From DSWT01 sp035373625 (lineage in GTDB: Bacteria > Chloroflexota > Anaerolineae > B4-G1 > SLSP01), in NCBI GenBank assembly GCA_035373625.1, contig DAOSNS010000010.1, forward strand, positions 1 to 64,000: 64,000 bases of DNA, given 5' to 3'. The notes beneath the pieces were generated by a model. The model saw only the letters and a list, made by a program, of their open reading frames with translations. It was not told the DNA's origin and made no database searches. Both the position numbers and the translations under genes were made by a program. Positions 8,283 to 14,928 of the stretch are shown here, piece after piece. How positions within the stretch are numbered: position 1 is the stretch's first letter; each line of letters starts with the position of its first letter.

Positions 8283-9629
8283 TTACGCCAGCGGCGCTCC
8301 CAAACGGACAACTCTGGCCGTTCCCGAGAAGCCACGCGTCGCATTACAGCTATCCACCACCAGGGAGGCTCGTTGGAGAATCCGCCCATAGTCCACGTTA
8401 TGATGGCCGGTCACGATCACCACAACATCAACCGCCTGAAGTTCTTCATCCGTCAAGGGAACGGACTCCAGGCACAGTGTATCCTGGTAGAAGACGTTAC
8501 CCCCCACGTGAAAAGTCGGCACGAAAGGATCGTGATAGCGCACATCGGCGCCGCGCCCCAACAGCAGCTCGATGATCCGCTCGGCGGGGGTATCGCGTGA
8601 GTCACCGATGTCGGGTTTGAAGGCCACACCCAGGACAAGCACTCGCGCGCCGTACAGAGACTTCTTCTCCAGGCTCAGACCGCGCGTCACCAGGTCTACC
8701 ACGTGATAGGGCATGGCTTCGTTGGTCTCCGCCGCCAACTCGATGAAGCGCGTCCAGAAATCGTACTCGCGCGCTTTCCAGAGCAAGTAGTAGGGGTCTA
8801 TGGGGATACAATGTCCACCCACGCCGGGGCCAGGACGGAAAGGCATAAAGCCGAAAGGTTTGGTCTTCGCCGCGTCAATGACTTCCCAGAAATCTATGCC
8901 CATGCGCTCGGCGAGTTGCGCTATTTCGTTGACCAGGGCGATGTTCACGGCGCGGAAAGTGTTTTCCAACAGTTTGGTCAACTCGGCGGCGGCAGGCGAG
9001 GAGACCTCGTGCACCGGTGCGCCCATCTGCCGCAGCAGCGCGGCAGCGACGGCGGTGGCGTTCGGCGTCAACCCGCCAACGACTTTGGGAGTGTTGTAGG
9101 CGCTCCATTGCTTGTTGCCGGGATCAATGCGCTCCGGCGAAAACGCCAGGTAGAAATCATCGGCACCGGCCTTCATCCCGCTGACCCGCTCCAGAATCGG
9201 CTGCACGACCTCGGTTGTTGTGCCGGGATAGGTCGTGGACTGCAAAACAATGAGTTGTTGGGGACGCAAGTGCGGGGCGATACCTTCGGTTGCCGCGATA
9301 ATGTAACTCATGTCTGGAGTGCGCTGGATGGTATAGGGGGTAGGCACGCAGATAAACACCGCATCACAATCACGGATGATGTCGTAATCGGTCGTCGCGC
9401 TCAGGCGACCATCGCGCACATAGGGAAGCAGCTCAGCATCGGAGACGTCTTCGATGTAGCTGTGACCGGCGTTGAGGTCACGCGCACGGTCGGCGTTGAC
9501 CTCGATGCCGACCGTCACAAAACCGGCTTTGGCAAAGGCCAACGCCAGCGGCAGCCCCACGTACCCCACGCCGACGACGGCCACCTTCGCCGTACGATAG
9601 GTGATTTTATCGGAAAGTGATGTGTTCAT
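8283..9629 (-). CDS. Nucleotide-sugar dehydrogenase (UDP-HexNAc/UDP-glucose dehydrogenase family)
   Basis: 448 residues from the chosen ATG, which has GGAGGG upstream. A longer frame reaches 9737 but runs through repeat-like DNA. The NAD-binding motif VAVVGVGYVGLPLALAFA is at the N-terminus. The middle contains FSPERIDPGNK, and the catalytic cysteine lies in GVGGHCIPIDPYYL (about residue 274). The C-terminal UDP-binding domain contains VLGVAFKPDIGDSRDTPA. This is the WbpA/TviB/Ugd superfamily, which oxidises UDP-sugars twice to uronates for surface polysaccharides; sequence details favour the UDP-N-acetyl-sugar type. It leads into the VTT-domain gene in a likely operon. Confidence 0.9.
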   Translation of the reverse strand: MNTSLSDKITYRTAKVAVVGVGYVGLPLALAFAKAGFVTVGIEVNADRARDLNAGHSYIEDVSDAELLPYVRDGRLSATTDYDIIRDCDAVFICVPTPYTIQRTPDMSYIIAATEGIAPHLRPQQLIVLQSTTYPGTTTEVVQPILERVSGMKAGADDFYLAFSPERIDPGNKQWSAYNTPKVVGGLTPNATAVAAALLRQMGAPVHEVSSPAAAELTKLLENTFRAVNIALVNEIAQLAERMGIDFWEVIDAAKTKPFGFMPFRPGPGVGGHCIPIDPYYLLWKAREYDFWTRFIELAAETNEAMPYHVVDLVTRGLSLEKKSLYGARVLVLGVAFKPDIGDSRDTPAERIIELLLGRGADVRYHDPFVPTFHVGGNVFYQDTLCLESVPLTDEELQAVDVVVIVTGHHNVDYGRILQRASLVVDSCNATRGFSGTARVVRLGAPLA

Positions 9630-9639
9630 GAACCCTCCA

Positions 9640-9780
9640 TCAGAATTAACCCCAGAGACCACAAAGAACGCAGGAAATTTTCTGTGTTCTCCGTGTTCTC
9701 TGTGGCACAAAATATGTCCGGCTGAACGGTTGACCACAAAGAGCGCAGGTAACTATAACCTGGAAATTCTCACTGTAACC
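9640..9780. other. Intergenic block with ACCACAAAGA/CTCTGTGG-type repeat
   Basis: Contains ACCACAAAGAACGCAGG and ACCACAAAGAGCGCAGG, with TTCTCCGTGTTCTCTGTGGC between them, so the two sides form partial inverted repeats. It resembles dispersed intergenic repeats. I see no gene here. Confidence 0.45.
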
Positions 9781-10788
9781 TTACGGTGTTTTGCCCACGC
9801 GCTGCGCCAGGAGTGCCAGTTTAACTTCGACCTCGTACCAGCTAATCTCCGAGAGACCGAGTTTGTGACGCAGCTCGGTGTGATCCATCCCCGCCGCGAA
9901 GTCACGGACGGCGCAGGTCCAGCGCAGAATCTCAAAGGTAATCCGGGGAATCCCTGCTTCTGCGGCGATGTCCGTGAGCACGTATTCCAGGTTGCGCGCG
10001 CTCCACGGGAAGAGATACTGACGCGAGGGGTACTGCTCCAGATATTCTTTCAGAATGGCAGGCCACTCATGCGGTAAGGCGATCCGCCGTTCTTTATGAC
10101 GCCGCCGCGCTTCTTTGTAGCGCACCCACAACGCCGGATGTTGGGGATCGCTCAAATCAATGTGATTGACGTGGAGATTGACACACTCACTTTTCTTGAT
10201 GCCGGTATGCAGGATGAGGGTGAATAGCGTATGAGGGCGCACATCGGCCTTGCGCGCTTCACTGCCGGCCCGTAACGCCTGCGTCACCGCCAGCGCCGCC
10301 TCAATCTGCGCGTCGGTCAGAATTTCCGACAGCGGCGCAGAGACAGCCTGGTGAATCAACGGCGCAGCAGGATCGCGCGCCAAAACGCCTTCTTCCGCCA
10401 GCCAGCCGAAGAAGACTTTGAGCGTGGTGATGCGCCGTTCGAGTGTTTTTGGGCTACACGGCACGCCGCGCGAGGATTCCATCCACTTGACGAAGCCTTG
10501 CAACGTGGCCGCGCCGATCTCACCGATGCGCTGCACGGGACTGAGATAGTCGCTCAAAATCTGCATATCCAGCCGGAACGCCTGCTGGGTGTTTTCCGTG
10601 AAGCCGCGCAGCCGCATGTACTTCTCGAAAGCGCCCAGCGCGACGTTGAGCGGCGAGGTCGGCGTCAACTCCGCTGCCAGCGAAGCCGTCGGCGAGACAG
10701 GCTCCGCAGCAGGCGCGGCGGCCTTCTCCTCAGAGGCAGGCTCCACCTGAAAAAGCGGCAATTGTTGAGAGACAGGCTCATCAGACAT
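9781..10788 (-). CDS. Tyrosine recombinase/integrase-fold protein, catalytically degenerate
   Basis: 335 residues from the ATG preceded by GGAAG (a start 21 nt further upstream is possible). The N-terminal tail has a QLPLF pentapeptide (residues 9-13) and an Ala/Pro/Glu-rich linker. It is followed by a SAM-like core-binding domain (FEKYMRLRGFTENTQQAFR) and the catalytic domain (HTLFTLILHTGIKKSECVNL, then RRRHKERRIALP, then ILRWTCAVRDFAAGMD, then LGLSEIS). Against the XerC/D pattern, the first catalytic Arg is Lys (GIKKSE for GLRxSE), the HxxR box reads ExxR, the LGH histidine is Leu, and no tyrosine sits at the nucleophile position; only the second Arg and a Lys remain. Strand cleavage is therefore unlikely. 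It stands alone, with no attachment sites seen. A DNA-binding role is inferred. Confidence 0.82.
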   Translation of the reverse strand: MSDEPVSQQLPLFQVEPASEEKAAAPAAEPVSPTASLAAELTPTSPLNVALGAFEKYMRLRGFTENTQQAFRLDMQILSDYLSPVQRIGEIGAATLQGFVKWMESSRGVPCSPKTLERRITTLKVFFGWLAEEGVLARDPAAPLIHQAVSAPLSEILTDAQIEAALAVTQALRAGSEARKADVRPHTLFTLILHTGIKKSECVNLHVNHIDLSDPQHPALWVRYKEARRRHKERRIALPHEWPAILKEYLEQYPSRQYLFPWSARNLEYVLTDIAAEAGIPRITFEILRWTCAVRDFAAGMDHTELRHKLGLSEISWYEVEVKLALLAQRVGKTP

Positions 10789-10952
10789 CGTGCTTCCCAT
10801 TATAGTCAATTGAGGGTGAAAGCAAGCCCCCCTGTCACTATAGCCCGACGATAATGATCTTTAACAAATTAACCCGGACATAGAGCGACATAGCGGAGAC
10901 GTGGCATGGGGGTTTATCCCCGTGCGGGCATCCCCGTGCGGATACTTTCTGA

Positions 10953-10974
10953 GCCTGGTGATTGATCACCAGGC
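10953..10974. promoter_or_regulatory. 22-bp palindrome, candidate operator
   Basis: GCCTGGTGAT, a TG centre and ATCACCAGGC form perfect 10-bp arms. It lies about 55 bp upstream of the sufS -10 box and has no U-run, so it looks more like a protein binding site than a terminator. Confidence 0.5.
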
Positions 10975-11027
10975 GGTGGGCATAGCTGAGCTGATTACAA
11001 TTGACATATAGGTTTCTTCTTTATTTG

Positions 11028-11036
11028 TGGTATAAT
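11028..11036 (+). promoter_or_regulatory. Extended -10 promoter of sufS-sufU
   Basis: TGG directly followed by TATAAT (11031-11036). A TTGACA at 11001-11006 is 24 nt away, too far for a normal -35, so recognition would rest on the extended -10. The leader is about 120 nt and ends in the ribosome site GAGGAGG. Confidence 0.55.
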
Positions 11037-11162
11037 CTGGCGGGAGATGAGGAACTGGGGATTTGGGGCTGAGGACTAATGATTAGGGATGATGAACTGG
11101 TTCCTGATCCCTGGTCTGGTTTCTAATTCCTAATCCCCAATCACTATTACGAGGAGGTAGGC

Positions 11163-12389
11163 ATGCCATTAGATGTTGCCGCAATACGGCAAGAATTTCC
11201 CATCTTCAAGCGCAAATTCCACGGCAAGCGCCTGGTGTTTTTAGATAGTGCCGCCAGTTCACAGAAACCGCGCGCCGTCATCGGTGCGCTGATGCGCGTT
11301 TACACACACAGCTACACCAACGTCCATCGAGGGTTGTACGCGCTGGCGGAAGAGGCCACCGCACTCTACGAAGAGGCACGGGCCAAAATCGCAACCTTCA
11401 TCAACGCGCCGGAGCCTGCCGAGGTGATCAACGTGCGTAACGCGACGGAGGGCATCAACCTGGTCGCCTACAGTTGGGGCGAGACGCATATCCACGCCGG
11501 AGACCGCATCGTGGTGACGGAGATGGAACATCATGCCAACCTTGTCCCCTGGCAGCAGTTGGCTCTGCGCAAAGGGGCCGAGCTGGCGTATATTCCCGTG
11601 AACGACGCCGGCCAGCTCGATCTGGCCGCACTGCCGGCATTGCTGGAAGATGGACGCACTAAAATCGTCGCCTGCTCGGTCATGTCCAATGTGCTGGGGA
11701 CCGTGCCGCCGGTCAAACAGGTCGCGGAGATGGCTCATGCCGCCGGCGCCCTGGTGGTGATGGACGGGGCGCAAGCCGTTCCCCATCGGCCCGTGGATGT
11801 GCAGGCGCTAGGTGCGGACTTTATGGCCTTCTCAGGCCACAAGATGTGCGGACCGGGCGTCGGCGTCTTGTGGGGCCGCCGCGAGTTGTTGGAAGCTATG
11901 CCCCCCTTCCTCTATGGCGGCGATATGATCCGCACCGTCAAACGCGACTATGCCAAGTGGAACGAAGTCCCTTACAAATTCGAAGCCGGAACGCCGGCCA
12001 TCGCCGAAGTTGTGGCCCTGGGCGCGGCGGTAGATTTCCTCAGCGCCATCGGTATGGATGCCGTCCACGCGCATGAGCAAGAGATCGTTGCCTATGCAAT
12101 GGAACGGCTGGCCGAGCTGCCGCGAGTGCATATTCTCGGTCCGGGGCCTGCCGAGCGCGGCGGTGTGGTTGCGTTCTGGATGGATGGCATCCATCCCCAC
12201 GACATCGCTTCCGTCCTCGACGAGGAGGGCGTTTGTGTGCGCGCCGGGCATCACTGCGCCCAACCGCTCCACGAGCGGTTCGGACTCGCCGCCAGCGCCC
12301 GCGCGAGCTTCTACATTTACAATGATAAAGATGATGTGGAGGCGCTGGTGAAGGCACTCCACAAAGTCGAGCGTATTTTGGGAAAATAA
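11163..12389 (+). CDS. sufS: Cysteine desulfurase, SufS type
   Basis: 408 residues, the normal length for group II cysteine desulfurases. It transfers sulfur from cysteine, via a PLP-bound intermediate and an active-site cysteine persulfide, to the Fe-S scaffold. The sequence shows SAASSQKP and NVHRGLY near the N-terminus, TEMEHHANLVPW, the PLP lysine in FSGHKMCGP (about residue 228), the catalytic cysteine in RAGHHCAQPLH (about residue 365) and a RASFYIYN C-terminal motif. The ribosome site GAGGAGG is strong. The scaffold gene follows after 22 nt, so the pair forms a minimal SUF unit; sufBCD are not in this window. Confidence 0.95.
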   Translation: MPLDVAAIRQEFPIFKRKFHGKRLVFLDSAASSQKPRAVIGALMRVYTHSYTNVHRGLYALAEEATALYEEARAKIATFINAPEPAEVINVRNATEGINLVAYSWGETHIHAGDRIVVTEMEHHANLVPWQQLALRKGAELAYIPVNDAGQLDLAALPALLEDGRTKIVACSVMSNVLGTVPPVKQVAEMAHAAGALVVMDGAQAVPHRPVDVQALGADFMAFSGHKMCGPGVGVLWGRRELLEAMPPFLYGGDMIRTVKRDYAKWNEVPYKFEAGTPAIAEVVALGAAVDFLSAIGMDAVHAHEQEIVAYAMERLAELPRVHILGPGPAERGGVVAFWMDGIHPHDIASVLDEEGVCVRAGHHCAQPLHERFGLAASARASFYIYNDKDDVEALVKALHKVERILGK

Positions 12390-12411
12390 GAAGCCGAGGA
12401 GAAATCAATCC

Positions 12412-12795
12412 ATGAGCAGCGACCTTTACCGTGAGCAATTGCTGGAGCATTACCACAATCCCGAAAACTTCGGCGTGCTTGAAAATGCCGATATTGATAT
12501 TGAAATGGATAATCCGACATGCGGGGATATGATCCACTTGACGGCGCGTCTGGACACCGAAGGGCGCATCGCCAAAGTGATGTTTGAAGGGCAGGGCTGT
12601 GTCATCAGCATGGCGTCATCGTCTATGTTCACCGAGGCCGTCGTGGGTAAAACCCCCGCCGAGATCGCCGCTATGGGCTTATCGGAGATTCAGGAAATCA
12701 TGGGCGGCGTGCGGCTGAGCATGGGGCGCGTCAAATGTGCGCTGCTGCCGCTCAACGCGATGAAACTCGGCCTCAAGGAAGCCGGGAAATTATAA
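12412..12795 (+). CDS. sufU: Fe-S cluster scaffold / sulfur-transfer protein, SufU/NifU family
   Basis: 127 residues. The three ligand cysteines are Cys37 (NPTCGD, with Asp39), Cys63 (GQGCVIS) and Cys109 (RVKCALLP). SufU accepts sulfur from SufS through a zinc-bound site; IscU builds clusters. The RxKCA end and the pairing with SufS point to SufU. However, Cys63 to Cys109 is only 46 residues, so the insertion seen in Bacillus SufU (about 62 between the same cysteines) is largely absent, giving an IscU-like length. It is co-transcribed with sufS and ends 13 nt from the convergent cdaR stop. Confidence 0.92.
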   Translation: MSSDLYREQLLEHYHNPENFGVLENADIDIEMDNPTCGDMIHLTARLDTEGRIAKVMFEGQGCVISMASSSMFTEAVVGKTPAEIAAMGLSEIQEIMGGVRLSMGRVKCALLPLNAMKLGLKEAGKL

Positions 12796-12808
12796 GTCAG
12801 TTGAACCC

Positions 12809-14044
12809 TCACCGGTAAGGCAATACCGGCGCCACCACCCGTTCAATACGCACGAGAACTGCCTCAGGGATGACATTCTGGATGGTCACGCCTTTAGGCA
12901 CATAGACTGTCGGGATGATGGTGTAGTCTCCGGGCATCAATTTGGTCAAATCCAGCACCACGCGCACGTCCGTGCTCTGCAAATGCTCCATGATCGCCAA
13001 CGGACCGTTCAGAATCAACACCACGGACTCGGTACTCAGGGTCGCGGTCATTTCGGAGGCCAGGCCACGGATGGTCGGCGTCACCGCCAGTGTCAGCCCG
13101 GTCTGGATGGCTTCAATCGTCAGGCTGACGGTAACGTAAGGACGCGGCGGCGAAATCAGGGATATCCCTTCGGGCATTTGCAAAGCCACGGTCGTGGTCA
13201 TGCTCTGGGTCAGCGCTTCGAGGCTGACAGGTTGTGTTTGCAGGTAGCCGGGCACGGCTTTGACCACTTCCACACGCCCGAAGACTTTGACGATCTGGGG
13301 ATTCACGACCAGATTGGCGATGCGATAACCGGCGGCCGGCTGCCCTTCCCAGGCCACCGTCACGGCGAGATCCCGCACATAGCCCAACTGGGAGATGGGC
13401 ACATTGACCGTCACCACTTTGGGAACCGCCTCGACGTAGGGGACACTGTGTTCGTTCTGATCCAAAAGCTCAGGCTGATAATCGCCCCGCACGTCACTTT
13501 GTTGCCCCTGCACATCAACCATAACCTGCGCCTGGGTCACTTGTGCGACCCATGAAGCCGGTCCGCGCACCCGCACCGTCTGTGGGATAACCATAGGCTC
13601 CTCGGCCTTATAACCAAAAACAGCCGTGCCTTTTACCCGCACCGTGACCGTCACCTCTTTCTCGGCGATCTCTTCAACGGTGAGCGAGGCTGCGGCGGGT
13701 ATGATTTTCAGCACCTGCACCGGCGACGCCTTAACCTCCACGTGCACCGGCACCGACAGGGTGCCGGTATTGACGTTGGCGAGATCAATGTAGGCGTGTA
13801 TGTCCTCAAGCGTCAGGTTGTTCCAGATGGATTTTGGCGCGCGCAGTTCCACCCGCACCCGCGCCCCGTTGATGCCATAAGCTATCATATCGTCATCCAG
13901 GTTCAGAATTTCAACCGGAATAGACAGGGCAAACGGACCTTGCTGCGTGGGGTCCTCGGTTTCGATGGCAACGGCCCAGAAGAAAAAGGCCAGCAGCAGC
14001 GAAGCCAGGAACAGGCTGATATTTTGTCCCAGCCAGCGATTCAT
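12809..14044 (-). CDS. cdaR: YbbR-domain protein, CdaA regulator (CdaR)
   Basis: 411 residues. One N-terminal membrane anchor (ISLFLASLLLAFFFWAVAIE) is followed by an extracytoplasmic chain of YbbR repeats (about four), beta-rich with recurring VRVRGP, VKVFGR and VILNGP-type turns. CdaR proteins bind and tune the diadenylate cyclase CdaA at the membrane. The ATG overlaps the cdaA stop by 4 nt, so the two are translationally coupled. The length agrees with multi-repeat CdaR proteins of other phyla. Confidence 0.9.
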   Translation of the reverse strand: MNRWLGQNISLFLASLLLAFFFWAVAIETEDPTQQGPFALSIPVEILNLDDDMIAYGINGARVRVELRAPKSIWNNLTLEDIHAYIDLANVNTGTLSVPVHVEVKASPVQVLKIIPAAASLTVEEIAEKEVTVTVRVKGTAVFGYKAEEPMVIPQTVRVRGPASWVAQVTQAQVMVDVQGQQSDVRGDYQPELLDQNEHSVPYVEAVPKVVTVNVPISQLGYVRDLAVTVAWEGQPAAGYRIANLVVNPQIVKVFGRVEVVKAVPGYLQTQPVSLEALTQSMTTTVALQMPEGISLISPPRPYVTVSLTIEAIQTGLTLAVTPTIRGLASEMTATLSTESVVLILNGPLAIMEHLQSTDVRVVLDLTKLMPGDYTIIPTVYVPKGVTIQNVIPEAVLVRIERVVAPVLPYR

Positions 14045-14898
14045 ATAACCGTGCCTTCCTTCGTCTCTGCTCCAGATTTTGCCGCACGACGGGTAAAACG
14101 GCGCAGGAGGCCCGGAGTATGCTCGACTTCGGGCATCAAAAAAGTGCGCAGAATGGACTCCAACCGACCGGCATCAATATCACGAATGATGCGCCCGTTG
14201 TGCGTCAGCGAGATTTTCCCGCGTTCCTCAGAAACGACGACGGCCACAGCGTCTCCTTCCTCGGTGATGCCGATGGCTGCCCGATGCCGCAATCCCAATT
14301 CCCGGTCCGCCAGAAAGGCCGCCGTCAGCGGCATGACACAAGCGGCCGCAGCCAGATAGCCGTTGCGGATGATCACCGCACCGTCATGAAGAATCACGTG
14401 AGGATCAAAAATGGAGGTCAACAGCTCAAATGTGACCTCGGCGCCGATGGGGACACCGGTATCCACGTACTCCTGTAAGCCGGTTTGACGCTCGAAGACA
14501 ATCAATGCACCGACGTAGTTCGTCGCCATGTAACTGACCGCTTTGACGACGTTGGCAATCATCAAAGCCAGCCTGTCATTGTCACGCGGCGCCGTCCAAA
14601 ACAGGCGATTGCGTCCCAGTTGTTCAAGGGCGCGCCGCAGTTCCGGTTGAAAGAGCACCGGCACGCCCACCATGAATGCCGGCAGAAGCCGCTCGACCAG
14701 CCAGGAAAATGCCCGCAGGTGTACCAGCCGCGTGATCAGGGCCAAAAAGATGAGCAAGGCCATGATCCCACGCACCAGAGGCACGGCGCGGGTCCCTTTT
14801 ATCGCGTAAAAGACCATGAAAAAGAAAAAGGCGACAATCAGGATATCCAGGCCATCTACCCACGATATACGTTCCAAAAGCCATACAATGTTCCACAT
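14041..14898 (-). CDS. cdaA: Diadenylate cyclase CdaA
   Basis: 285 residues from the ATG (a TTG two codons earlier is possible). Three hydrophobic helices lie at the N-terminus, followed by the DAC (DisA_N) domain with the catalytic motifs DGAVII (about residue 169) and RHRAAIG (about residue 203), LFQPELRRALEQLGR, and SEERGKISL. It condenses two ATP to c-di-AMP at the inner membrane. It is followed by cdaR with a 4-nt overlap and preceded, 30 nt away, by a large TPR gene on the same strand, so a three-gene unit is likely. No glmM was found here, unlike the Firmicute arrangement. Confidence 0.95.
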   Translation of the reverse strand: MWNIVWLLERISWVDGLDILIVAFFFFMVFYAIKGTRAVPLVRGIMALLIFLALITRLVHLRAFSWLVERLLPAFMVGVPVLFQPELRRALEQLGRNRLFWTAPRDNDRLALMIANVVKAVSYMATNYVGALIVFERQTGLQEYVDTGVPIGAEVTFELLTSIFDPHVILHDGAVIIRNGYLAAAACVMPLTAAFLADRELGLRHRAAIGITEEGDAVAVVVSEERGKISLTHNGRIIRDIDAGRLESILRTFLMPEVEHTPGLLRRFTRRAAKSGAETKEGTVI

Positions 14899-14928
14899 AC
14901 TCAATCGCGGCGAAAACCAGCCCTCCGT

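Larger units (their letters stand above)
10789..11162. other. 374-bp intergenic region upstream of suf genes
   Basis: No gene seen. It contains two CCCCGTGCGG repeats (about 10917-10941), a 22-bp palindrome (10953-10974), an extended -10 box (11028-11036), and about 100 bp of heptamer-like G/T- and C/T-rich sequence (11048-11150) in the leader of sufS. Confidence 0.6.

Noticed and set aside
8283..9737. Upstream start (9737) for the nucleotide-sugar dehydrogenase
   Set aside because: The extra 36 codons run through a repeat-like block, while ATG 9629 has a strong GGAGGG site and the expected distance to the NAD motif.
9781..10788. Active integrase of a mobile element
   Set aside because: Key catalytic residues are missing, and I see no att-like direct repeats, tRNA target or cargo around it.
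11001..11006. TTGACA as the -35 of sufS
   Set aside because: It is 24 nt from the TATAAT, too far for a normal sigma-70 spacer; the extended -10 explains the promoter better.
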